From contig JAQMRL010000001.1 in assembly GCA_035578175.1 (NCBI GenBank), forward strand, positions 238,653,038 to 238,717,037: DNA of 64,000 nucleotides. Reading direction: 5' to 3'. This stretch comes from Catonia carolina (lineage: Eukaryota; Arthropoda; Insecta; Hemiptera; Achilidae). The notes beneath the pieces were generated by a model. It made no database searches. It had not been told where the DNA came from and worked only from the letters and a program-made list of their open reading frames with translations. Both the position numbers and the translations under genes were made by a program. Below, piece after piece: positions 57,768-64,000 of this stretch (the first letter of the stretch is position 1; the number at the start of each line of letters is the position of its first letter).

Positions 57768-60230
57768 TTAGTGAAAATATTTTTTACATAAAGTTCTATT
57801 TACAAAGAACATCCTACCATCTTTGTTATGTTTCAGTTGTAACATGTTTCTTTCATTACATACTTTATTTATCATATATGGACCCCGAAATCTGTGACAG
57901 CATTTTTTACTAAATTTCTTTAATTTATTAGATAATGGAATGTTTTTTAACAATACAAAATCTCCCACTTCAAATCTTACTTTCCCAACTCTTCTGATAC
58001 TGTTTTGCTTATTCCTACTTGCTATTTTACTTAACCTATTTATTATTTCTGTATTAACTAAATTTACATCTAACTTTTTATTTACTTTTTCAGGAAACTT
58101 GATATTCTCACACGCTGTGTCAATAACTTTCTCACCAAACATTACTTCTGCTGGTCTATGATTTATCGTAACATTTATATTATAATTTAACAGATTTTCA
58201 ATATGGCTTACATATTTATACCATTCTACATGCCTTTTATTAGTTAAAAACAATTTAATTAATGTACCAACTTGCTGTAAATAACGTTCAGCCAAATTTC
58301 CCTGAGGTCTGAAAATAGATGTCATTCCACACTTAATACCCAAATTTAATAATCCATTTTGCCATATTTTACTTACAAATTGTCTCCCATGATCAGACAC
58401 TATACATTGAGGTTTTCCCACTTCTTTGATAAAAGACTTAACTTTATTTAATACTGTTCTAGCATTGCCCTTCTTGATAGGGTAAAGTTTAACATATTTT
58501 GAAAATCCACAAACCATGATAAAAATTAACTCTACACCTTGATATGTCTTAGGCAAAGGCCCAAACAGATCCACATATACCTTCTCTAGTTTTCTATTAG
58601 GCACGTTTGTAATTATAGGCCCTTCCATATTTTGATTGTTGACTTTTATTCTCTGACATAGATCACAACTTCTAATAAATTTTTTAACTAAAGTTCTTAA
58701 GTTTTTAACACTGCAATATTCAGAAATATTCTTAATTGTTTTAACTATACCAGTATGACCCAACTCCACATGATATGACTTAACAACAAGATCTCGTAAT
58801 TTCTCTGGTACAACGATTTTAAACTTTTGATCTGTATTTTTTCTGTGAAACAATATGTTATTATAAACTACATAATTTCTACAAAATTTATTTTTATTAT
58901 TTTCTAAGTTTTTTACAATTTTCTCACAATAATTACAATTCTCTTGCTCAGTTTTTAAACTTTTGAATACATTTTTTAGAGGTTTACTCTCAATTTTATA
59001 CATAAATACTTTATACCCTTCGTTCTCCTGATTAATAAACTCTTTTTCGTTAATACGTGACAGAAAATCTGCAATTACATTATCTTTACCTTTTATAAAT
59101 TCCCAAGTGATGTCATATTCCTGTAGATACAATATCCACCTCAAAATTCTCCCATTATTTATTTTACATGTTGCCATGAAGACTAAGGCCTCATGGTCTG
59201 TTTTTACAATAACTTTGTTACCTAATAAATATGTCCTAAGCTTCTTACATGCAAATACAATACTAGCCAGTTCTTTTTCGCTGATCGCAAATCTTAATTC
59301 ATGTTTATTAAATTTTTTACTAATAAAACAGATTACTTGTTTTTCATTATTGTCATCCAGTTGATATAAAATTGCGCCCATACTAAATTTATTTGCATCA
59401 CAGTTCAAATAAAAAGGTTTACTAAAATCAGGATGTTTTAAAACAACATTATCTAAGAATTTATTTTTAATTTCTCTAAATGCATCTTCATGTGTTTTGT
59501 TCCAGATAAATTTACTATTTTTTCTAAGTATGTCAGAGAATATACTAGTTAGTTCTGAATGATTGTGACTGAACTTTCTAAAAAAATTGATACACCCTAG
59601 AAATGCCTGTAACTCCTTCAAATTTTTCGGAGCTTTATATTCTTGAATCGCTTTTATTCTATCAGGATCTATCCACATACCTTCTGCACTTATAATATAT
59701 CCAAGAAATTTTATTTGTTTTGTAATAAATTCACTTTTCTTAAGCTTTAATGTTACATTAAATTGTTTAAGTTTTTTAAAAAACAAGTCTAATCTACTAA
59801 TATGTGTTTTGAGATCACCTGAACAAATAAAAATATCGTCAATATACACTAAACAAAATTGTAAAACCTCATCACCTAATACATGATACAAAGCTTTAAT
59901 GAATTCACTTACCGAACATTTTAGACCAAATGGTAATCTCCTGTAGCAATAATTACGCCCATTGAATAAAAAAGAAACATATTTCCTACTGTCTGTGTCA
60001 AGTAACACTTGCAGAAAACCACTAGTTAAATCAAAACAACTAATATATTTAATTCCTCCCATTCTCATTAAAATATTATCTATCGTCTCCGGTTGGGTAC
60101 AATCAGATATTAAATATTTATTCAGGTTCCTCGCATCCAAGCAAATACGTAACTCTCCGTTAGGTTTTTTAACAATTACAAGTGGATTTGAAAACTGTGA
60201 ATTACTTAATTCTAAAATACCTTGTGACAT
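57768..60230 (-). CDS. pol: pol, reverse transcriptase - RNase H - integrase part
   Basis: 820 codons with all domains in order. RT: FDLTSGF (66-72), LPFGL (99-103), catalytic YIDD (129-132), FLGYII (175-180). RNase H: LNCDAN (D278), SEKEL (317-321), TDHEAL (D345), IADFLSR. Integrase: HHCC zinc site (H487, H492, C522, C525) and the catalytic triad D554, D613, E648 with the standard 35-residue spacing. C-terminal GPY module: RGPY (782-785). No catalytic residue is missing. The frame stays open upstream of this ATG into the A8 run at 60288-60295, so the ATG is probably not the true start: RT is normally made as part of a Gag-Pol fusion. Read-through from the protease is blocked by a one-base frame difference there. 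Confidence 0.93.
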   Translation of the reverse strand: MSQGILELSNSQFSNPLVIVKKPNGELRICLDARNLNKYLISDCTQPETIDNILMRMGGIKYISCFDLTSGFLQVLLDTDSRKYVSFLFNGRNYCYRRLPFGLKCSVSEFIKALYHVLGDEVLQFCLVYIDDIFICSGDLKTHISRLDLFFKKLKQFNVTLKLKKSEFITKQIKFLGYIISAEGMWIDPDRIKAIQEYKAPKNLKELQAFLGCINFFRKFSHNHSELTSIFSDILRKNSKFIWNKTHEDAFREIKNKFLDNVVLKHPDFSKPFYLNCDANKFSMGAILYQLDDNNEKQVICFISKKFNKHELRFAISEKELASIVFACKKLRTYLLGNKVIVKTDHEALVFMATCKINNGRILRWILYLQEYDITWEFIKGKDNVIADFLSRINEKEFINQENEGYKVFMYKIESKPLKNVFKSLKTEQENCNYCEKIVKNLENNKNKFCRNYVVYNNILFHRKNTDQKFKIVVPEKLRDLVVKSYHVELGHTGIVKTIKNISEYCSVKNLRTLVKKFIRSCDLCQRIKVNNQNMEGPIITNVPNRKLEKVYVDLFGPLPKTYQGVELIFIMVCGFSKYVKLYPIKKGNARTVLNKVKSFIKEVGKPQCIVSDHGRQFVSKIWQNGLLNLGIKCGMTSIFRPQGNLAERYLQQVGTLIKLFLTNKRHVEWYKYVSHIENLLNYNINVTINHRPAEVMFGEKVIDTACENIKFPEKVNKKLDVNLVNTEIINRLSKIASRNKQNSIRRVGKVRFEVGDFVLLKNIPLSNKLKKFSKKCCHRFRGPYMINKVCNERNMLQLKHNKDGRMFFVNRTLCKKYFH

Positions 60231-60261
60231 TAATTCGTCTATTTGTTTTTGAACGGCATTT

Positions 60262-61212
60262 CTAAATGCATAAGGAACAGGATAAGATTTTTTTTACTGA
60301 AATGTTTTTATTACTCACTTCTAATTTACAGCAATAATTTTTAATAAGACCAGGAATGTCAGAAAAAATACTTTTATTTTGTTCAAATAAATACATCAGC
60401 TGTTGTCCTTCGTTAGTATAGAATTCACTCCCTAACAGTTCTTTAACTTTCTCGGTTTGTTTAGACCATAAATTATCCCTTTCTGAATAGCTGTCACCTA
60501 ATTTTAAACCACAACTGTGTACTAAATTACTACTACTATTTTTAAAGAAACTAACACTCTCTTTACCCACACTTAACATATTATCAACAAAATTAACCTT
60601 AGCTGAATGTTTTTTAAGAAAGTCACACCCTATTATGACCGAAGTATTTAAACCTTTTATAACAAAGAACAAATGATGAAATACTTTTTCCCCCAGTTTA
60701 AAACATAAAATAACTTGTCTATTAATCCCAGCCTTCCTCCTTCCTGTTGCGTTTATTATTGAAATACTATTCACTGGCAAACGTGATAACTTCTCATTAC
60801 ATTTATTTTCTAAATCTACTAAAAATTCACTATTTATAGCACTAATCTGACTGCCTGTATCTATTAGAACAATTACCTTCTCACCTTTTATCTCAATTAG
60901 TACCTCAACTATTTTTAAATCAGTGTTTTCATTATCTACTAATTCATTATCAAACTCAGATTCTTCTAACAATTCTTCATTTAAATTATTTTTAAAAATA
61001 GTGTTTATTACATAATCATTTTCGTCCATTATTTCACTTTCTAATACCTTTATTTCATTTTCCCCTAAAATGATATTACCAAGTTCAGAATCATTATCAT
61101 AGTTTAAATTTTTATACTCACATTTTATTATTTTATTATTGTTACCTAAAAAACCTTTATTATGCTCAGATGTACAGGAAAATTCACCATATTTATTATC
61201 TATTTTTCGCAC
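60262..61212 (-). CDS. pol: pol, protease part (out of frame with RT)
   Basis: Aspartic protease of the retroelement. The active site LIDTGS has DTG at residues 118-120. The supporting motif is IIGCDFL (193-199), like the flap/ILG motif of retroviral-type proteases. The first ~100 residues are acidic linker. The open frame extends upstream to 61243, overlapping the end of gag in the -1 frame, and joins it at the slippery site. The frame ends at 60262 soon after an A8 run. With one A fewer it would run straight into the RT frame. Confidence 0.9.
   Translation of the reverse strand: MRKIDNKYGEFSCTSEHNKGFLGNNNKIIKCEYKNLNYDNDSELGNIILGENEIKVLESEIMDENDYVINTIFKNNLNEELLEESEFDNELVDNENTDLKIVEVLIEIKGEKVIVLIDTGSQISAINSEFLVDLENKCNEKLSRLPVNSISIINATGRRKAGINRQVILCFKLGEKVFHHLFFVIKGLNTSVIIGCDFLKKHSAKVNFVDNMLSVGKESVSFFKNSSSNLVHSCGLKLGDSYSERDNLWSKQTEKVKELLGSEFYTNEGQQLMYLFEQNKSIFSDIPGLIKNYCCKLEVSNKNISVKKILSCSLCI
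60288..60295 (-). other. A8 run: frame-breaking one-base insertion in pol
   Basis: Eight A on the minus strand separate the protease frame from the RT frame. Shortening the run by one would restore a continuous frame across the normal protease-RT linker. It is either a slippage mutation of this copy or a homopolymer error in the assembly. Confidence 0.75.
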
Positions 61213-61217
61213 ACCAT

Positions 61218-63149
61218 CTATAAGTTTAAATCTCCCTCTACATTAGGATGCACATCAGCTGACACTACAATAGAATTAACCTTGTTTTCTCTCTGTCCCT
61301 CAAACTCCCTTTTACCTCTGAAATTATTCTGTCCATCTCTTCTATCCGAATTACCATTATCAAATCTACCTTCCCCTGCTCGCCTATTAAAATTTTCTCT
61401 ATAATTACCAATATTATTTCTGTTAAATGCCCCTCTATTTTGGCTATCATATTGCTGTTTGTTATCAAAATTTCTATGATTTCCGTACCTGTTATAATTA
61501 TTATTATTTTGATTGTTATTAAAATTATTATTATGATTGCGATTTCTGTCGAATCTATTTCTCTGATTACCATCCCTATCATCTCTGTAACTACCTCGAT
61601 TTTCTCTATTAAAATTATTGCTCTGATCTCTACCAAATCCAGAATTTTCAATATCGTCCAACAATTTTACAAAACTACCTACATCTGAAATACAACCTAT
61701 TACTCTCGCCCTATTTACTTCGTTATTAAAATGTCTACTAATTAGTTTAATCAATTCACACTCTGGTAATTTCGGTTCCAAATATTTAGCTTTATTTAAT
61801 TTTCCCATAAAATAATTTGACATTCTACAACCCCCCAACTCAAATTTTCCAAACTGCAAATTCTGTCTAAGCCTGGCTTGTACTCCATCTCCCCAAAATG
61901 CCTCCTTGAATTGCTCTACAAAATTTTCAAAACTATTTATCTCCTCCCTAACATAAGTCCACCAAGATTCACTATTATTATCTCCCATTAAACTATCATT
62001 AATTATACTTTTTATCACTTTCCATTTTGTAATTTCGTTTGTTTTTATCTCGTAATTTAAAGCACTAATGAACTCCATAGGGTTTTTACTATTAAATTTA
62101 ATTTTAACATTATAATTATTTTTGTTACACATACCATTAACATCTGGACTATTATTATTATTATTTCCTTGTTCTATATATTTATCAAAATCATTTTTTA
62201 ACACATCTACATTATTCTGTAAAATACTTTGGTTAACTTTAATATTTTCTACAACCTCCGTTTGTCTATCTACGCTTTCTACTATTTCTGCTATTACTGT
62301 ATCCTGTCCGTTTATTCTATTTTTAATTTCACTCAACCCTTTTTTATTTAAATCTATGCTACTTATGGCTTTATCTACTTTCTTTCCTACCTCCTTTATC
62401 TTAACCTCCTGTACCCTAAATCCTGCATCTACTTTAACTCCTTGACTTTCAACTACATTTTTAATTAAATTAATCTCACTTTCATTATTTTCAATTTTGT
62501 TTTCATAATCCCTCTTAAAATCTGATCTAACTTTCTCAATACTTTTATTTACATTACGCAGTAAATCCTTGTTATCCTGTACTAATTTATCAATTTTGTT
62601 ATTTAAATTTTGTTCTAAATTACTTATCAACTTTCTAGTTTCATTGTTGCTATTTTTATTATCTTCTGCCTGTTGAGTTATTAATTTTTTAGTCACATTT
62701 CTAATATCTTCCCCCTGTTGAATTATTAATTTTTTAGTTACATTTCTACTATCTTCCCCCTGCTGAGTTATTAAACTTATAAGTTGTTGAAACATGTCTG
62801 GAGTTATATTATTTTGACTATTATTATTATTACTACTTCCAACCATATTTGCTATTCTACTATTTTCTCCCCTACTTAAACTTTCTTCACTTCCGCTATT
62901 ACAATTATACAACCCACTTATTCCCATATTATCAAAATCTCCTACATTATCTTCATTTTCTTCTGTTGTTTTTTCATTTTCTCTGTCATCAATCAAGTTA
63001 CACTCCACATTATTTATTACGTTAATATCAACTTGCCCTACCACTTCTTCTGTTTCCCCTAAATCTATTGTATCATCTGAGTTATTTACTAAACCTGTTC
63101 TCACATCACCGACTAACCCCATTTTACTTGATCTCAAATACCTAGGCAT
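61218..63149 (-). CDS. gag: gag
   Basis: 643-codon structural protein. An acidic, Asn-rich N-terminus is followed by three ~17-residue repeats of the type KLIxQQGEDxRNVT (about 125-165). A long predicted coiled coil runs from about 165 to 325. A retrotransposon-gag capsid-like region lies at 355-500 (SWWTYVREEI, FVEQFKEAFWG, LRQNLQFGKFELGG). A very Arg/Asn/Gly-rich tail (505-620) carries the nucleic-acid-binding role. There is no CCHC zinc knuckle. It starts ~105 bases downstream of the 5' LTR. Its stop is six bases after the slippery heptamer. Opposite-strand frames across it are shadows. Confidence 0.9.
   Translation of the reverse strand: MPRYLRSSKMGLVGDVRTGLVNNSDDTIDLGETEEVVGQVDINVINNVECNLIDDRENEKTTEENEDNVGDFDNMGISGLYNCNSGSEESLSRGENSRIANMVGSSNNNNSQNNITPDMFQQLISLITQQGEDSRNVTKKLIIQQGEDIRNVTKKLITQQAEDNKNSNNETRKLISNLEQNLNNKIDKLVQDNKDLLRNVNKSIEKVRSDFKRDYENKIENNESEINLIKNVVESQGVKVDAGFRVQEVKIKEVGKKVDKAISSIDLNKKGLSEIKNRINGQDTVIAEIVESVDRQTEVVENIKVNQSILQNNVDVLKNDFDKYIEQGNNNNNSPDVNGMCNKNNYNVKIKFNSKNPMEFISALNYEIKTNEITKWKVIKSIINDSLMGDNNSESWWTYVREEINSFENFVEQFKEAFWGDGVQARLRQNLQFGKFELGGCRMSNYFMGKLNKAKYLEPKLPECELIKLISRHFNNEVNRARVIGCISDVGSFVKLLDDIENSGFGRDQSNNFNRENRGSYRDDRDGNQRNRFDRNRNHNNNFNNNQNNNNYNRYGNHRNFDNKQQYDSQNRGAFNRNNIGNYRENFNRRAGEGRFDNGNSDRRDGQNNFRGKREFEGQRENKVNSIVVSADVHPNVEGDLNL
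61224..61230 (-). promoter_or_regulatory. -1 ribosomal frameshift slippery site T TTA AAC
   Basis: In the gag frame the codons are GAT TTA AAC TTA TAG, giving the canonical X XXY YYZ heptamer T TTA AAC. A -1 slip after AAC leads directly into the protease frame (CTT ATA GAT GGT). The overlap of the two frames is only about 24 bases, so position and frame both fit. I see no obvious strong stem-loop or pseudoknot just downstream. Confidence 0.8.
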
Positions 63150-63240
63150 TTTTTTTTTTTAAACTAACACAATTTAAACTAATAATTATTATACTTATCC
63201 CTTTGTCCACCTTCTGCACTTACAACACACTTCCCCACAT

Positions 63241-63250
63241 CAGGGTGCCA
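63241..63250 (-). other. Primer-binding site
   Basis: On the minus strand TGGCACCCTG lies five bases after the end of the 5' LTR. TGG complements the CCA end of a tRNA primer. I cannot name the tRNA. Confidence 0.65.
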
Positions 63251-63255
63251 TAATT

Positions 63256-64000
63256 TGTAGGGATAAAAGAAAAATGTTTTTTAATTAAGATACTGAATTT
63301 ATTTTGAATATTTAAATTATTATACTCCAAAGGTTTGAAAACTATTTGTCCGATAGTGAGTTGTGTCATGCAGAAGATAACTCCGGGATAAATAACGGAT
63401 AACAAACTCATTAAAATATAGATAAATAACTTTAATGATGATCAGATTTAAATGTTATGAAGTTATTAATATTACAAATACACTTTTTAATTATTTAAAA
63501 TTGAAATACATTATGAAATTACAACTTACGTGTCTGGACGCAACAGATACATATTTATAAATTTGTTAATAAAAAAAATAATAATACATTTACATTATAA
63601 TTAATTAAAACACAAATATAATAACACTTTACCCCGGTATATTACATTATTAACTGACTCTAATTTTTATAAAGATATATTTAAGACAATGCATTATAAT
63701 TCACATTTTACAATTATAACTTAATCTGTTACAAAGAGTACGTCTGTGCCATTTTGAAGATGAAAGCCGAGTCTCGCGTCGCCTTCCAGGCCTCATCATC
63801 CTAAAATCCCTCTCTCATTAACCTTCAATCGGCCTGACCAATCAGCGATCTCCAAATATGTCCCACTACTAAATAATTTAAGATTTTAAATTTAACGGTT
63901 GTATTGTTCTGGAAGCGTCTACTCCCACCTCTATACCAAAAGTTCGTTACAAGTTGTTAAAGGGACAAAAATACGTTAAACTATTACTAATAATTGATGA
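63256..64000 (-). repeat. 5' LTR, partial (runs off the window)
   Basis: Matches 55348-56092 base for base by eye, with no indel over 745 bases. It continues past the window end, so its promoter part is not visible here but should be the same as 56093-57160. Confidence 0.95.

Larger units (their letters stand above)
55348..64000 (-). mobile_element. Ty3/gypsy-type LTR retrotransposon, young, cut by window edge
   Basis: The layout on the minus strand is 5' LTR (entering from beyond 64000, ending at 63256), primer-binding site, gag, slippery site, pol (PR-RT-RH-IN), polypurine tract and 3' LTR (57160 to 55348). The PR-RT-RH-IN order with a GPY module places it in the Ty3/gypsy superfamily. No env-like frame exists between pol and the 3' LTR. 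LTR sequence visible at both ends is identical by eye over 745 bases, so insertion was recent. Total length would be about 9.7 kb if the LTR is 1.8 kb. Confidence 0.9.

Noticed and set aside
61162..62445. Several plus-strand and alternative minus-strand frames over gag
   Set aside because: Shadows of gag with low-complexity Ile/Ser/Leu composition caused by the Asn-rich coding strand.

Overview
The window is gene-poor, strongly AT-rich eukaryotic DNA filled with transposable elements. It fits a large insect genome; I lean to a hemimetabolous group such as Hemiptera, but only from the style of the LINE and SINE families, so the taxon is inference. There are no bacterial operons, rRNA genes, CRISPR arrays or functional tRNA genes. 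I found no convincing host gene. Three short segments are flagged as possible host exons or unidentified coding relics (3.7 kb, 35.5 kb minus, 50.1 kb).

The main feature is a young Ty3/gypsy-type LTR retrotransposon on the minus strand, from 55348 to beyond the right edge. It has gag (61218-63149), a perfect T TTA AAC slippery heptamer just before the gag stop, and pol with protease, RT, RNase H, a complete HHCC/D,D35E integrase and a GPY module. The 745 bases visible from both LTRs read identically. One coding defect shows: an extra base in an A8 run between protease and RT.

The other 55 kb is a graveyard of smaller elements. (1) Family A (my label): a ~390 bp SINE-like element in 12 copies, ending in a small hairpin, ATGACC and an AACAAC tail. 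(2) Family B: a tRNA-headed SINE in 4 copies. (3) Family C: a second tRNA-headed SINE in about 3 copies, plus a single third SINE at 18.2 kb. (4) Dead non-LTR retrotransposons, mostly C-terminal ends: jockey-like at 8.2, 20.0, 24.3-25.2, 36.1, 52.8 and 53.4 kb; other RT C-termini at 9.9, 29.8, 32.7, 40.7 and 54.4 kb; and a 3' end with RNase H-type coding sequence at 37.8-38.4 kb. (5) DNA transposons: an internally deleted mariner-type element (19.0 kb), a Tigger/pogo relic (42.7 kb), hAT-type non-autonomous elements (36.7 and 48.0 kb) and a hAT-ended foldback structure (21.4-23.05 kb). (6) Family R: a ~0.9 kb unclassified repeat in three copies (34.3, 46.3, 51.3 kb).

The most interesting biology is how these fit together. 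Both main SINE families appear to carry the 3' end of a LINE that is itself in this window. Family B ends with the tail of the LINE at 38344-38390. Family A ends with the hairpin, ATGAC and A-rich tail of the LINE at 40648-41081, and the hairpin shows a base-pair-preserving difference. That is the pattern expected if each SINE is copied in trans by its own LINE. Target-site duplications and a cleanly 5'-truncated copy of family A support retrotransposition.
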